In this document: positions 28,419-39,084 of the stretch, piece by piece
Layout of the letters: every line of letters begins with the position of its first letter
Numbering within the stretch: the first letter of the stretch is position 1
Source of the DNA: Nitrosomonas marina
GTDB lineage: Bacteria > Pseudomonadota > Gammaproteobacteria > Burkholderiales > Nitrosomonadaceae
Length of the DNA: 64,000 bases
Direction: 5' to 3'
Assembly: GCF_900110145.1 (NCBI RefSeq)
Contig: NZ_FOCP01000007.1
Span: 62,001 to 126,000 of the forward strand
Notes under the pieces: model-generated
Database searches by the model: none
The model's input: the letters and a program-made list of their open reading frames with translations, nothing else
What the model was told of the DNA's origin: nothing
Made by a program: the position numbers and the translations under genes

Positions 28419-30215
28419 TTACGATTTGGCGTCAGTTTGTAAAATTGCCAAAAAAGCTTCCTGAGGAATCTCCACATTACCGACCCGTTTCATCCTTTTT
28501 TTACCAGCTTTTTGCTTTTCTAGCAATTTACGCTTGCGGGTGATATCACCTCCGTAGCATTTTGCCAGTACATTTTTCCGCAAAGCTTTGACAGTTTCTC
28601 TGGCAATAATATGTGCGCCTACGGCTGCCTGCACGGCTATATCGAACATTTGTCTGGGAATAAGTTGTCGCATTTTTTGCACCAGTTCCCGACCACGGTA
28701 TTGACTGCTGCTGCGATGAACAATTAACGATAACGCATCGACCCTGTCACCGTTTATCAGTATATCCAACTTGACCAGATCCGATGCACGGAATTCTTTA
28801 AATTCATAATCAAGTGATGCGTAACCGCGGCTGGTCGATTTTAGTCGGTCAAAAAAATCCATCACAACCTCATTTAAAGGCATTTCATAGGTCAGCATGA
28901 CCTGTTTACCCATATATTGCATGTTTTTTTGGATACCACGCTTATTGACGCAAAGGGTTATTACAGCTCCGACATACTCTTCAGGCACCAGAATGGTCGT
29001 CGAAATAATAGGTTCCCGAATTTCGGCGATTTTTGACAGGTCCGGAATTTTTGATGGGTTGTCGATTTCAATTACTGATCCGTCCCGCATTTGAATCTGA
29101 TAGACAACGGTAGGCGCTGTCGTGATCAAATCCATATCATATTCTCTTTCGAGGCGTTCTTGCACAATATCCATATGCAATAGCCCCAGGAACCCGCAGC
29201 GGAATCCAAAACCGAGTGCCTGAGAAGTTTCCGGCTCGAATTGAAGAGAAGAATCATTGAGCCTGAGTTTTTCCAGGGCTGATCGTAATGCATCATATTG
29301 GTTGGATTCCACCGGATATAATCCGGCAAAAACCTGTGGCTTGATCTCTTTAAAACCCTGTAAAGGTTTTTTTGCAGGATTTTGTGCCAATGTAACGGTA
29401 TCGCCCACTTTGGCAACGTCAAGATCTTTAATTCCAGAAATTACAAAGCCAACTTCGCCTGCATTCAGTGCATCCCGATTTAAAGACCTGGGTATAAATA
29501 CACCGACTTGTTCACAAAGATGGGTAACGTTGCTGGCCATCAACAGAATCTTGTCTCCGGGTTTGAGTACGCCGTCGAAAATACGCACCAGTATGACGAC
29601 ACCGACATAATTATCGAACCAGGAATCAATAATGAGCGCTTTTAACGGCGCATCAGAATCACCCACCGGAGCTGGAATCCGGCTCACAACAGACTCTAGG
29701 ACTGCTTCTATACCAACGCCCGTTTTGGCACTGACATGTAAAGCGTTATGCGCATCTATGCCAATAACATCCTCGATATTTTCAATGACTCTTTCAGGAT
29801 CGGCGGCCGGCAAATCAATTTTATTCAGAACAGGTACCACCTCTACGCCCTGATCGATTGCAGTGTAGCAATTTGCAACAGTCTGCGCTTCCACGCCTTG
29901 AGATGCATCAACCACCAGTAAAGCACCTTCACAAGCAGCCAAGGATCGTGAAACTTCATACGAGAAATCCACATGGCCGGGCGTATCAATCAAATTAAGC
30001 AGGTAGATCTCGCCATCTCTCGCTTTATACTGCAACGCGACTGTCTGTGCCTTAATGGTAATACCTCTTTCACGCTCCAGATCCATAGAATCCAGAACCT
30101 GCTCTTCCATTTCCCGTTCCGACAGACCCCCACAGTATTGAATAAGACGATCCGCAAGTGTCGATTTGCCATGATCAATATGGGCAATAATGGAGAAATT
30201 ACGTATTCGCTGCAT
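28419..30215 (-). CDS. lepA: Elongation factor 4 (back-translocase)
   Basis: Ribosome-associated GTPase that remodels stalled or mistranslocated ribosomes. The N-terminus [20 protein letters not shown] holds G1; [10 protein letters not shown] is G3; [11 protein letters not shown] is G4. The specific C-terminal domain ([15 protein letters not shown], and [18 protein letters not shown] near the end) marks LepA rather than EF-G. 598 residues from the ATG at 30215; the extra 8 codons upstream in the frame are not family-like. It follows the glutaredoxin-like gene in the sigma-E block, the order usual in Betaproteobacteria. Confidence 0.97.
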   Translation of the reverse strand: MQRIRNFSIIAHIDHGKSTLADRLIQYCGGLSEREMEEQVLDSMDLERERGITIKAQTVALQYKARDGEIYLLNLIDTPGHVDFSYEVSRSLAACEGALLVVDASQGVEAQTVANCYTAIDQGVEVVPVLNKIDLPAADPERVIENIEDVIGIDAHNALHVSAKTGVGIEAVLESVVSRIPAPVGDSDAPLKALIIDSWFDNYVGVVILVRIFDGVLKPGDKILLMASNVTHLCEQVGVFIPRSLNRDALNAGEVGFVISGIKDLDVAKVGDTVTLAQNPAKKPLQGFKEIKPQVFAGLYPVESNQYDALRSALEKLRLNDSSLQFEPETSQALGFGFRCGFLGLLHMDIVQERLEREYDMDLITTAPTVVYQIQMRDGSVIEIDNPSKIPDLSKIAEIREPIISTTILVPEEYVGAVITLCVNKRGIQKNMQYMGKQVMLTYEMPLNEVVMDFFDRLKSTSRGYASLDYEFKEFRASDLVKLDILINGDRVDALSLIVHRSSSQYRGRELVQKMRQLIPRQMFDIAVQAAVGAHIIARETVKALRKNVLAKCYGGDITRKRKLLEKQKAGKKRMKRVGNVEIPQEAFLAILQTDAKS

Positions 30216-30321
30216 TATGATTCCGAGGGAATGATCCAACTAGTCAATTGAACAGAAGTTATCTGAGCTCCGGCTATTTAACAGCCGGACCATCCATGAT
30301 TCTGAATTACGATGCAGCATT

Positions 30322-30591
30322 TTATCGAAATCTGGCGAGATAATCATCCAGAGCATTCATATCCAGATGATAATGACAGATTATCTCTTGATTGGAGGGT
30401 GACACTAAAACGGGTATCTTATCGTTAAATCTACTCACCAGTTCTGGATCCGCATCAATATCAATTACTTTAAAATCAAACGATAACCGTGCCTGACACT
30501 CCTTCAGTGCTTGTATCATTTGTGTACATAAATGACACGCTTCACGACTGTAAACAACCAGATCGTCGACAGCCGAATCTGTTTTTATCAT
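30322..30591 (-). CDS. Glutaredoxin-like protein (DUF836)
   Basis: 89-residue thioredoxin-fold protein. The redox motif is REACHLC (Cys19 and Cys22) near the N-terminus, and the cis-proline is in KIPVLVSP. It lies between mucD (16 bp away) and lepA, as in other Betaproteobacteria. Likely a small cytoplasmic thiol-disulfide protein; its partner is unknown. Confidence 0.85.
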   Translation of the reverse strand: MIKTDSAVDDLVVYSREACHLCTQMIQALKECQARLSFDFKVIDIDADPELVSRFNDKIPVLVSPSNQEIICHYHLDMNALDDYLARFR

Positions 30592-30607
30592 GACTAACTA
30601 AACACCA

Positions 30608-32017
30608 TTATTCGTCGTTATTTAATTTCATAGTAATAAAGGTCGTCAGATCACCCCGTTTGACCAACAGGGCAATATTGCGTCCGCTTTCCACTTTTTC
30701 CAGTAACTGATTAAATTGTTTAACACTACCAATATCTTTACTGTTAAAACCTAAAATGATATCACCTTTGCGCACACCTGATTGGCTTGCAATTCCCGGT
30801 TGTATATCTTCCACCAGCAGACCATTTTCTATTTCCAGTTGCTTTTTCTGTTCACCAGTCAATTCGATCAACACAAGTCCCAGACGATTGGATTTATCGG
30901 TTTTTTGATTTTGTTTATTTTGAGTGTGCTGATCTGATTCCTCGGTAGGAATTTCCCCAACTTTCAACTGAAGCATCTTGATGGAGCCATCACGCCAGAT
31001 TTTTACCTTTACTTTCGAGTCGGGCGCTGTATTTCCAACGATGCGCGGCAAATCAGCTGAAGCCTCAACTTCCTCACCGTTGAAAGACAAAATAATGTCA
31101 CGCGCCTGTACACCGGCGACATCTGCAGGACCATTTTTTTCAACTGACACAACCAATGCTCCACGTGTATCAGACAGACCAAATGAATCAGCCAATTCCT
31201 TGGTTACTTCTTGTATTAGCACGCCGATTCTTCCACGCCGAACAACCCCGGATATTTTAAGCTGATCAGCTATATCTGTTGCAACATTGATCGGTATAGC
31301 AAATGACAGTCCCATAAATCCGCCTGTTCGGCTGTAAATCTGTGAATTGATACCAACCACTTCACCATGCATATTGAATAAGGGGCCACCGGAATTACCC
31401 GGATTAATGGCAACATCAGTCTGAATAAACGGCACATAATTTTCCTGTGCCAAAGACCGTCCTTTTGCACTGACAATACCGGCTGTAACACTGTTTTCAA
31501 AACCAAATGGCGATCCAATCGCAACCACCCATTCTCCGACTTTGAGTTTTTCCGGATCGCCTCGATTGACAGTTTGTAAATTTTCGGCGTCAATTTTAAT
31601 CAACGCTATATCAGTTTTTTTATCAGTACCGATCACTTCACCAATAAACTCACGTTTATCATTCAGTTTAACGGTAATTTCCTCCGCTGACTCAACGACA
31701 TGCGCATTTGTTAAAATGTAGCCATCAGAACTGATAATAAAACCGGAACCCATTGATCTTGGTTCAGATTTTCTGGGCGTAGCAAATGGCTCCATGTGTC
31801 GTCGAAAGAATTCGTAAAATGGTGAATCCTTGGGAAGGTTTGGGATCTCTGGAAAAAATTGGGTAACTGCGTTCTGCTGTGACTGCGTTGTACTAATATT
31901 AACGACAGTCGCGCCGTATTTTTCCACGAGACCTGTAAAGTTTGGCAACTCATTCGTCTGAGCAGCAACAATCCCTGTGGTTACAATTAACCACATCCCT
32001 ATTAAGTTACGCACCAT
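30608..32017 (-). CDS. mucD: Periplasmic serine protease, DegP/MucD type
   Basis: Envelope quality-control protease and chaperone. There is a signal peptide (LIGMWLIVTTGIVAAQ), a trypsin-like domain with His106 (TNAHVV), Asp135 (KTDIALIKI) and Ser208 (GNSGGPL), then two PDZ domains about 270-360 and 375-465. 469 residues. The ATG at 32017 has AGAGG nine bases upstream and is preferred over the frame start at 32044. Downstream of rpoE-rseA-rseB but separated by a terminator-like hairpin, so it probably has a promoter of its own as well. Confidence 0.95.
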   Translation of the reverse strand: MVRNLIGMWLIVTTGIVAAQTNELPNFTGLVEKYGATVVNISTTQSQQNAVTQFFPEIPNLPKDSPFYEFFRRHMEPFATPRKSEPRSMGSGFIISSDGYILTNAHVVESAEEITVKLNDKREFIGEVIGTDKKTDIALIKIDAENLQTVNRGDPEKLKVGEWVVAIGSPFGFENSVTAGIVSAKGRSLAQENYVPFIQTDVAINPGNSGGPLFNMHGEVVGINSQIYSRTGGFMGLSFAIPINVATDIADQLKISGVVRRGRIGVLIQEVTKELADSFGLSDTRGALVVSVEKNGPADVAGVQARDIILSFNGEEVEASADLPRIVGNTAPDSKVKVKIWRDGSIKMLQLKVGEIPTEESDQHTQNKQNQKTDKSNRLGLVLIELTGEQKKQLEIENGLLVEDIQPGIASQSGVRKGDIILGFNSKDIGSVKQFNQLLEKVESGRNIALLVKRGDLTTFITMKLNNDE

Positions 32018-32164
32018 TATTATTAACCTCTGTATTTCCATCATATTTAAGCTGTGTATAACATAAACTAGTTTTTTCTATAAAGTAAAGGAACGGGGAG
32101 TTCGTCGCATTTCCCGTCCGGCTGCTGAGAGTGATAACAGGTCTATTTCATTTGACCCGCCAAT

Positions 32165-32185
32165 AAAAAAGCGCTTACATAGCGC
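32165..32185 (-). terminator. Rho-independent terminator after rseB
   Basis: On the minus strand GCGCT-ATGTA-AGCGC (32185-32171) forms a 5-bp hairpin, followed at once by TTTTTTATT. It lies about 70 bases past the rseB stop and about 150 bases before mucD, so part of the rpoE-rseA-rseB transcript should end here. Short stem, hence moderate confidence. Confidence 0.6.
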
Positions 32186-32254
32186 GATTCATAGCAAGTG
32201 CAATTTTGTTTCACGTATTGTCGAAACTACGACAGATTGTGACAGGAGTTTCCT

Positions 32255-33235
32255 TCATTTGCGTGCAAACACGGCGTCACCAATTAGCTTAATCGTGTTT
32301 AGCGGGACCTCTCCTACAGTTGTTATTTTGTTATTTTCCAGTTCGCGCACGTAAATATTTATCGCGCCACGACTTGAATAGAAACCTGGAACCGGAGGCG
32401 TATCATCTGTCTTGACAGGTTCAATAAAAATAGACACGGTAGCTATATCATCAGATAAAACAATATGATCAATCATCGCGCTCTTTCCTGCCAGCTTACG
32501 TCTCATTTCAGCAAGCTTTTCAAATCCCGCGGGCAGTTCTTCCAATTGCCATTTCAGCTCACCTTTATCCAGATGCTCTGTCGTTAGATCTACCTGCTTC
32601 CAGTTTTGGGTTGATATTGACTCTGTACTCAGCAATTCTTCGTCAATATCTTTACCAATTTTCAGCTGAGCAAATGCATACTGTTCAACGATATCTTCTT
32701 TGTCTGTTACAGCGGCTTTCAACAGCAGGCCGCTGTCAATATCAATCCAGAACTTGTGCCCATATCGCAAGTTATCTTTTGGTATCAGTTTTATCATCTG
32801 GGCGTCATGTCCTGCAATACGCTCCTGGCCGTCAACCTCCATTTTATAATTATCACGTATTCGCACGGTTGGATGCGGCAGCAAATCCGGAAAAAACTTT
32901 CTAAACCAACGTGTTTCAGTATAGACTTTCTTGCTGCCCGGCATGTAGCATTTCATCTCATCGTTGTAGCGATAAACAATACGCGCCATGCCATCCAAAA
33001 TCTCTATTTTGTCATACTCATCATCATGATCCACGCGATGCGTAATTTGTGATGTTTCTATATGACCATCGGCATAATACACAAAGGTTCCGTGATAATT
33101 TTGTTGACGCGGTGCTTCAGCGATTCTCTGTAACCAGTCGTATGCACGTGCATAGGACTGGGATTGAGGTTCAGCGCCAACCGCCTGGAATGTCAGTACA
33201 AGTAACAAAAAAACGGGTAATGCAGGGTTTTTCAT
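32255..33235 (-). CDS. rseB: Sigma-E regulatory protein RseB/MucB
   Basis: Periplasmic protein that binds the anti-sigma factor RseA and shields it from proteolysis until lipid or lipopolysaccharide signals release it. Signal peptide ALPVFLLLVLTFQAVGAEP; lipoprotein-like N-terminal domain with YHGTFVYYADGHIETSQI; C-terminal MucB domain (QLEELPAGFEKLAEMRRKL; TVGEVPLNTIKLIGDAV). 326 residues, normal. Its ATG overlaps the rseA stop by 4 bases. Confidence 0.93.
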   Translation of the reverse strand: MKNPALPVFLLLVLTFQAVGAEPQSQSYARAYDWLQRIAEAPRQQNYHGTFVYYADGHIETSQITHRVDHDDEYDKIEILDGMARIVYRYNDEMKCYMPGSKKVYTETRWFRKFFPDLLPHPTVRIRDNYKMEVDGQERIAGHDAQMIKLIPKDNLRYGHKFWIDIDSGLLLKAAVTDKEDIVEQYAFAQLKIGKDIDEELLSTESISTQNWKQVDLTTEHLDKGELKWQLEELPAGFEKLAEMRRKLAGKSAMIDHIVLSDDIATVSIFIEPVKTDDTPPVPGFYSSRGAINIYVRELENNKITTVGEVPLNTIKLIGDAVFARK

Positions 33236-33849
33236 CTACCATATTGATCATGGAAATTATCGTGAGCGCCAGTCACTGGATAAATATAGGCTGATTGACT
33301 GCCGTATTTGGCATGTCCAGAAGATAACTCTTTATAATGGTTTTGAAAATTATGATAAAAGAGATAGTTGTTCATTTCCTCTGCTGAGGTATTTGGATAT
33401 GGATGAGTAACCTGATAAGGTCGAGCAGTTTGTGGATGAGACACCAGCATCGAACCTGAACCTACAGGCCTATCAGTATCTACTTGGCTGCGTGATTGAT
33501 CCGCCACAACGACTGGTTGTGTTTGCAAGTATACATCATGCATGACAAACCACGCGGTTACCATTGCCACTACTGATGCTGCTGTTGCAAATGCGAATAC
33601 CTTTGTTTTGGAATTTCTATAGACGGGCTTGTTTGGTGTAAGTACTGTAGGTTCTGTTTCGAGTTGTTGTCTGACACGATAGGTGAGGTCTGCCGGTGAA
33701 GTGTCCGGTTGCCTTAGGACATCACCGATTAAATGAAAAGTTTCCCAATCCTGATGCAATTCCTGGTTCTTTTTGAGTGCTTCAATTATTTTACTGGCAT
33801 CTGAGCCAGTGAGTTCACCATCCATTAATTCGGAAACCTTACTTTTCAC
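33232..33849 (-). CDS. rseA: Anti-sigma-E factor RseA/MucA
   Basis: Inner-membrane protein that holds sigma-E inactive and is degraded under envelope stress. The cytoplasmic N-terminal domain starts KSKVSELMDGELTGSDASK, with QDWETFHLIGDVLR, the sigma-binding part. One membrane helix (KVFAFATAASVVAMVTAWFV, about 90-110) and a periplasmic tail follow. The frame is open far upstream into rpoE; the GTG at 33849 has AGAGGTGG just before it and gives the family-type start, so I use it. It starts one base after the rpoE stop region and overlaps rseB by 4 bases. Confidence 0.88.
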   Translation of the reverse strand: MKSKVSELMDGELTGSDASKIIEALKKNQELHQDWETFHLIGDVLRQPDTSPADLTYRVRQQLETEPTVLTPNKPVYRNSKTKVFAFATAASVVAMVTAWFVMHDVYLQTQPVVVADQSRSQVDTDRPVGSGSMLVSHPQTARPYQVTHPYPNTSAEEMNNYLFYHNFQNHYKELSSGHAKYGSQSAYIYPVTGAHDNFHDQYGR

Positions 33850-33850
33850 T

Positions 33851-34450
33851 TTACCACCTCTTGTCTTTGCTTGTACCCAGTAACGGGCGTAGTTTCTCAG
33901 AAATTGCTTCACGCGCTCTAAAAATACGCGAACGAACTGTACCTATCGGACATTCCATGATGTTTGCAATTTCTTCATAACTCAGCCCTTCTATTTCTCG
34001 CAATATAATTGCAGTTCTTAACTCATCCGGCAATTCTTCCAACGTCTGGTTCACTGTTTGAGCAATCTGTTTACTCATCAGTTCACTTTCAGGCGTATGC
34101 ATCTCACGCAAAACGCCGCCTTCTTCAAAATTTTCAGCTTCGTCACTATCAATGCCATGCAAGGTCGGCGCTTTTCTACCTTGAGACACCAGATAGTTTT
34201 TAGCAGTATTTATACCTATTCGGTACAACCAGGTGTAAAAGGCGCTGTCACCTCGAAACGAAGGCAGTGCCCTGTAAGCTTTGATGAAAGCCTCTTGCAC
34301 TACATCTTCAACTTCGGACGAATCCCGTATGAACTGTGATAGTAAACGTGTCAACTTACGTTGATATTTAGCTACCAATAGGTCAAACGCGCGTTTATCG
34401 CCATTTTGTACCCGCTCCACTAATTGCTGATCGATTTCACGATCGCCCAT
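33851..34450 (-). CDS. rpoE: RNA polymerase sigma factor RpoE (ECF type)
   Basis: Extracytoplasmic-function sigma factor for envelope stress. Region 2 contains DLLVAKYQRKLTRLLSQFI and VQEAFIKAYRALPSFRGDSAFYTW; region 4 contains GLSYEEIANIMECPIGTVRS. 199 residues from the ATG at 34450, which has AAGGA about nine bases upstream; the extra 27 codons of the open frame are not family-like. First gene of rpoE-rseA-rseB. Autoregulation is usual for this family, and a weak sigma-E-like promoter is seen upstream. Confidence 0.95.
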   Translation of the reverse strand: MGDREIDQQLVERVQNGDKRAFDLLVAKYQRKLTRLLSQFIRDSSEVEDVVQEAFIKAYRALPSFRGDSAFYTWLYRIGINTAKNYLVSQGRKAPTLHGIDSDEAENFEEGGVLREMHTPESELMSKQIAQTVNQTLEELPDELRTAIILREIEGLSYEEIANIMECPIGTVRSRIFRAREAISEKLRPLLGTSKDKRW

Positions 34451-34577
34451 CCTGCCTGATCCTTGCGCATTAAGAATTAATAAAACTGCTTTAATTGCAA
34501 TATGGCCTTGATTAAAAGCCAGCGGGATCAAGTATACCTATTCAAAGGGATCACGAAAACCAATCAGCTACTTTACT

Positions 34578-34606
34578 GAAGACAACAAACCAAGTGAAAT
34601 AGTTCA
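34578..34606 (-). promoter_or_regulatory. Possible sigma-E-dependent promoter of rpoE
   Basis: Reading the minus strand, TGAACTA (34606-34600), 16 bases, then GTCTTC (34583-34578). This resembles the sigma-E consensus GGAACTT-N15/16-GTCTAA at most positions. It would give a leader of about 120 bases before the rpoE ATG. Single-site match by eye only. Confidence 0.3.
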
Positions 34607-34910
34607 TTGATCATCCGCTACAATTGATAACTAATGCCAAATTCCTGACGGAATTCCTGCACATGTATTACAAACATCATTCGGAACTATCCGGCAATAC
34701 AACCGCTTGAAATAGTTTCTGCTACAACACTGAAGCTTTGCTCATAATAATAGCGTAAAAGATTATTAAATACCTCTCTCATATGATTATTGGAGCTCTA
34801 TGCACCATAGTATGTGGATTCTGGCTCGAAGAAATGCGCTATTGCTGTTCACTTCTGTCTGAATCCACGATCTTCGGAATGATTACAATACAGTATACAG
34901 CCTAAATCCG
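34607..34910. other. AT-rich spacer between queF and rpoE, no gene seen
   Basis: About 300 bases with no plausible coding frame on either strand. It holds a 6-bp inverted repeat (AATTCC/GGAATT around 34640-34655) not followed by a T-run. I see no terminator or RNA gene that I can defend. Confidence 0.5.
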
Positions 34911-35330
34911 TCATTTCCTTGTGTTTGACTGCTCATCACAATGATGCAGCGATATAATCGGTTGCGGGGTCCAACCGGATTTTCGATGATCAACAATCAC
35001 ATTGGTAAATATACCACCGCGCACAAAAAAGCGTGCAGTCAAACGGATATATCTCGGTTTTAACACACCTACAAGATCTTCAAGTATCTGGTTAGTCACC
35101 GCTTCATGGAAAGCAGCTTCGTCTCGATATGACCAGATGTACAATTTAAGGCTTTTAAGCTCGATACATTTTTTATCTGGAATATAATCCAATATCAAAG
35201 TGGCGAAATCAGGCTGACCGGTTTTAGGACATACACATGTAAACTCTGGTATCTCCATATGAATTTGATAATCCCTTTTAACGAAAGGGTTGGGAAATGT
35301 TTCTAACTGTTTGCTGGGCTTAGTTGACAT
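34911..35330 (-). CDS. queF: NADPH-dependent preQ0 reductase
   Basis: Reduces 7-cyano-7-deazaguanine to 7-aminomethyl-7-deazaguanine in queuosine synthesis. 139 residues, the single-domain (B. subtilis-like) form. [11 protein letters not shown] supplies the nucleophilic Cys34 and the catalytic Asp41; [20 protein letters not shown] is the QueF signature that binds NADPH. Divergent from smc across about 120 bp. Confidence 0.96.
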   Translation of the reverse strand: MSTKPSKQLETFPNPFVKRDYQIHMEIPEFTCVCPKTGQPDFATLILDYIPDKKCIELKSLKLYIWSYRDEAAFHEAVTNQILEDLVGVLKPRYIRLTARFFVRGGIFTNVIVDHRKSGWTPQPIISLHHCDEQSNTRK

Positions 35331-35449
35331 TCAGCATTCTCTTATTACGGTTAATTCAGTTACAATAAAACAAATATCGCTACATGCAGTTATCGCATGC
35401 AGTACATACTAATGAATTGTCCTATTATAACTGTATCCAGCTCATTAAA

Positions 35450-38400
35450 TTGCGCCTTACTAAAATCAAACTTGCCGGCTTTAAATCATTCGTTGAACCG
35501 ACTGTTATTCCGGTAAACAGCGATCTGGTCGGTATTGTAGGTCCCAATGGCTGCGGCAAATCCAACATAATAGATGCTGTACGCTGGGTACTGGGTGAAT
35601 CCAAAGCCTCGGCATTACGCGGCGAATCCATGCAGGATGTTATTTTCGGCGGCACTGCGCAACGAAAACCTGTTGGCCGGGCCAGCGTCGAACTGGTATT
35701 TGACAACAGTCAGGGTAAAGCAGTCGGCGCCTGGTCCGGTTACACGGAAATTGCCATAAAACGCATTATTCAACGAGAGGGTAATTCGAATTATTACATC
35801 AACAATATTCATGTCAGGCGCCGCGATGTAGCCGATCTTTTTCACGGCACCGGTGTCGGTGGCCGCGGTTATGCCATAATTGAGCAAGGCATGATTTCAC
35901 GCATCATAGAAGCGAAACCCCAGGAATTAAAATATTTTCTTGAGGAAGCAGCGGGCATCTCCAAATATCGTGAAAGAAGGCATGAAACAGAATTAAGGCT
36001 TGCTGATACTCGCAAAAACCTCACTCGCGTTGAAGACATCCTGAGTGAACTTAACAAGCAGATAGACCACCTAAGCGGTCAGGCTGAGATCGCCTGCAAA
36101 TACAACTCACTCAAGCAGCAGCTGAATAAAACACAACAAATACTCTGGCTACAACAAAAAAAAGAAGCCATTCACAAACGCCAGCGCATAGAAAAAGAAA
36201 TTAAGACAGTCGAACAGGCACTAGAAGCAGAAATTTCCTCAACACAATCCTGCAGAGCCCAAAGGGAAACAGCACGGACACACGAGCATCAACTTGGCGA
36301 AGAGTTGCATGAGCTGCAGGGAAAATTATATGCAGCCAACGCAGACAAAGCGCGTATCGAACAGGAAATAACACAATTTCATAAAAACAGGGAACGACTT
36401 GCAGCCCAGATACTTGATCTAGAAAAACAGATCACTCGAAATCGACAACAAATCGACGCTGCTAAAGACAACCTGAAGCACTGGCATGAGGAAAATAATC
36501 AGGCACAGGCCTTGCGCGAAGCCGATATGCAAATCTGCCAAGCGGAAAATGACAAGTTACCTGAATCGGAGAAAGCTTATGATCAATGTCAAAAAGCATT
36601 CGATTCACTTCAACAAAAGCTAATCATGGCTGAAAGAGCCGGTAGTCTGGAGCGAACCCACATTCAGCATGCAAACAGAATGATTCAGCAACTACAATCG
36701 CGCAATAACCGCTTGCTTACAGAATTCAATACGCTGCCAACTCCTGATCACGAGACATTACAAAACCTTGAACTGAATTCTGAGCACATACGCGATCAGT
36801 TGTGCCAGGCAGAAAATACATTAAAACAGACAGAGGCGGATTATTCTCTAGAGAGCGGCCGTAAAGATAAAGTCGCCTCACAAGTATACGAACTTCAGAA
36901 AAAAATATCTCATTCACAGGCCCAATTTAATGCGCTGCAGAGTTTACAGCAAAAAATTGAAAATAATGATGCGCTAAAAGATTGGCTACACAAACATAAT
37001 CTGGAAACTCAGCCGCGCTTATGGCAGTGCATACATATCGAGAAAGATTGGGAAAACGCACTTGAATCCATTTTACGCGAACGCCTCAACAGCCTGGGAT
37101 TTGCGCAGTTGGAACTCGTCCACGACTGGAAGGATGATATCCCTCCAGGAAAACTGTCTATCTTTGAGTTTCGTCAGCATGAAGACCATAAATACGCTGA
37201 TCATCTGGATTTTCCTGCCAATCGTAAAAACTGGCGAGCTTTGGCAGGCTTTTTGTCGTGCAGCGATCAATCTATTAAACCCGTCCTTAATGAATGGCTT
37301 AGACACATGTTTGCCGTAGATCATATACATGACGCCATTCAGCAAAGAGTCCATCTTAGTTCAGATGAAAAATTTGTTACACCTGAGGGCCACATTATTT
37401 CCCGCAGCAGCATCAACTTTCATTCTCCAGAGTCACAGTTGCATGGCGTTTTGTCCAGGCAGCGCGAACTCGACCAATTACAAACTGAATTAAAAGCGCT
37501 GGAAAAAAAACTAAAAGTTCAACAGTCACTTCTTGATCAGTCTTCGACAAACCTGGACAAGCTCTATGAAGCCACCCAAGCGGAGCGCACACGCTTGCAG
37601 CAACTGACACAGCAACAACATCATTTGCAGCTTGAAAAAACAAAACTCTCTCAAATTCATCAACAGGTCGATCAACGTAAAAGCATGATCACGAAAGAGC
37701 TTGAAGAAATCGATCAGGAACTGGTCACAGAAACTACTCAAAAAGCACGTGCTGAAACACGATCATCAGATTTTCAGAGCCAGATCGAAACTACAAAGCA
37801 ACAAGTTGATTCAGCAAAAAATGCATTGGCAATTGCCCGCCAACAGCTTGCAGACCGTCAGTTAAAAATTCAAAGCTACAATAAAAAAATTCAAGAAGCA
37901 GTTTTTAACGAAAAAATATGTCAGAATAAAATCAGTGATATATCAAACTCAATCAAAGCATGTGAAACAGAAATTACACATCTCTTAGCAAAACACAATC
38001 AAGTATCATCAGAGAAAAACGGGCAGGACGACACGCTGCTAACAAATCAACTACACGAATGCCGGTTACAAAGCGCAGCCCTGGAGCAAAGCGTTACGGA
38101 GAAACGAAGTCTGCTAGATATTGCTAGAAAGCAGATTCAGACGATTGAAAACATGCTGATGGCATCAGAACAAAAACAGACAGCAATAAGAGAATCATTG
38201 AGCCAACTGCACTTAAAAACACAGGAATACGGCCTGCTGGAAGAACGATATGCAGAGCAACTCATCGAATCTCAGGCGACTGAAGCTGAATTGATGGAAT
38301 TCGTAAATCAGAAAGGCATATCCGCTTTGCAGGCTGAGATCAATCAAATCAACAAACACATAGCAGCGATGGGCACCGTTAACCTCGCGGCAATTCAGGA

Positions 38401-39001
38401 ACTCGAAGCTGCCAGTCAACGTTCAGACACGTTAAACACTCAGGTTCGGGATCTTAAAGAAGCCATGAACATCCTGGAAAATGCCATCGACCAAATCGAT
38501 CAAGAAACCAGGAAACGTTTGCAGGAAACTTTTCATACAGTCAATCACAATTTAAACGAAATTTTTCCAGTTATATTCTCTGGTGGAAAAGCCGAGCTGA
38601 TTCTTTGCGAAGGTACAATACTTGAATCCGGATTGATGTTGACCGCGCAACCACCCGGCAAAAAAAACAATTCGCTGCACCTGTTATCCGGTGGTGAAAA
38701 AGCACTTACAGCATTAGCATTGATTTTTGCATTATTTCGCTTAAAGCCTGCCCCTTTCTGTTTACTGGACGAAGTTGACGCACCCCTTGATGATACAAAT
38801 ACGACACGTTTTTGCGAACTGGTCAAAAAACTGTCACAACAAACACAGTTTTTATTTATCAGTCATAATAAAATTACAATGGAAATTGCGCAGCAGCTAA
38901 TCGGCATTACAATGCAGAATCAAGGAATCTCAAGTGTTGTTGCAGTTGATATTGCAAACGCTGTAAATCCGGCCAGAAATAAGGAGACTGCACTATCATA
39001 G
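35450..39001 (+). CDS. smc: Chromosome partition protein Smc
   Basis: Condensin ATPase that organises and segregates the chromosome. The N-terminal head has GIVGPNGCGKSNIIDAV (Walker A). Long coiled coils cover roughly 165-500 and 670-1000. A hinge domain lies near 500-665 (IEKDWENALESILRERL; LHGVLSRQRELD). The C-terminal head has LSGGEKALTALAL (signature) and FCLLDEVDAPLDD (Walker B). The frame opens at 35384, but the TTG at 35450 gives the standard start RLTKIKLAGFKSFV and 1183 residues. It precedes zipA by 83 bp. Confidence 0.96.
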   Translation: MRLTKIKLAGFKSFVEPTVIPVNSDLVGIVGPNGCGKSNIIDAVRWVLGESKASALRGESMQDVIFGGTAQRKPVGRASVELVFDNSQGKAVGAWSGYTEIAIKRIIQREGNSNYYINNIHVRRRDVADLFHGTGVGGRGYAIIEQGMISRIIEAKPQELKYFLEEAAGISKYRERRHETELRLADTRKNLTRVEDILSELNKQIDHLSGQAEIACKYNSLKQQLNKTQQILWLQQKKEAIHKRQRIEKEIKTVEQALEAEISSTQSCRAQRETARTHEHQLGEELHELQGKLYAANADKARIEQEITQFHKNRERLAAQILDLEKQITRNRQQIDAAKDNLKHWHEENNQAQALREADMQICQAENDKLPESEKAYDQCQKAFDSLQQKLIMAERAGSLERTHIQHANRMIQQLQSRNNRLLTEFNTLPTPDHETLQNLELNSEHIRDQLCQAENTLKQTEADYSLESGRKDKVASQVYELQKKISHSQAQFNALQSLQQKIENNDALKDWLHKHNLETQPRLWQCIHIEKDWENALESILRERLNSLGFAQLELVHDWKDDIPPGKLSIFEFRQHEDHKYADHLDFPANRKNWRALAGFLSCSDQSIKPVLNEWLRHMFAVDHIHDAIQQRVHLSSDEKFVTPEGHIISRSSINFHSPESQLHGVLSRQRELDQLQTELKALEKKLKVQQSLLDQSSTNLDKLYEATQAERTRLQQLTQQQHHLQLEKTKLSQIHQQVDQRKSMITKELEEIDQELVTETTQKARAETRSSDFQSQIETTKQQVDSAKNALAIARQQLADRQLKIQSYNKKIQEAVFNEKICQNKISDISNSIKACETEITHLLAKHNQVSSEKNGQDDTLLTNQLHECRLQSAALEQSVTEKRSLLDIARKQIQTIENMLMASEQKQTAIRESLSQLHLKTQEYGLLEERYAEQLIESQATEAELMEFVNQKGISALQAEINQINKHIAAMGTVNLAAIQELEAASQRSDTLNTQVRDLKEAMNILENAIDQIDQETRKRLQETFHTVNHNLNEIFPVIFSGGKAELILCEGTILESGLMLTAQPPGKKNNSLHLLSGGEKALTALALIFALFRLKPAPFCLLDEVDAPLDDTNTTRFCELVKKLSQQTQFLFISHNKITMEIAQQLIGITMQNQGISSVVAVDIANAVNPARNKETALS

Positions 39002-39084
39002 TAGTGAAAAGTTTCACCCGGCAGCCATGAAAATGATTGCCTTTTCAGGAATATTCATGTGTATCGAGATGGTAAGGAAATAGT

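Noticed and set aside
34640-34660. AATTCC/GGAATT inverted repeat as queF terminator
   Set aside because: Stem of six A/T-rich pairs with no T-run on either side.
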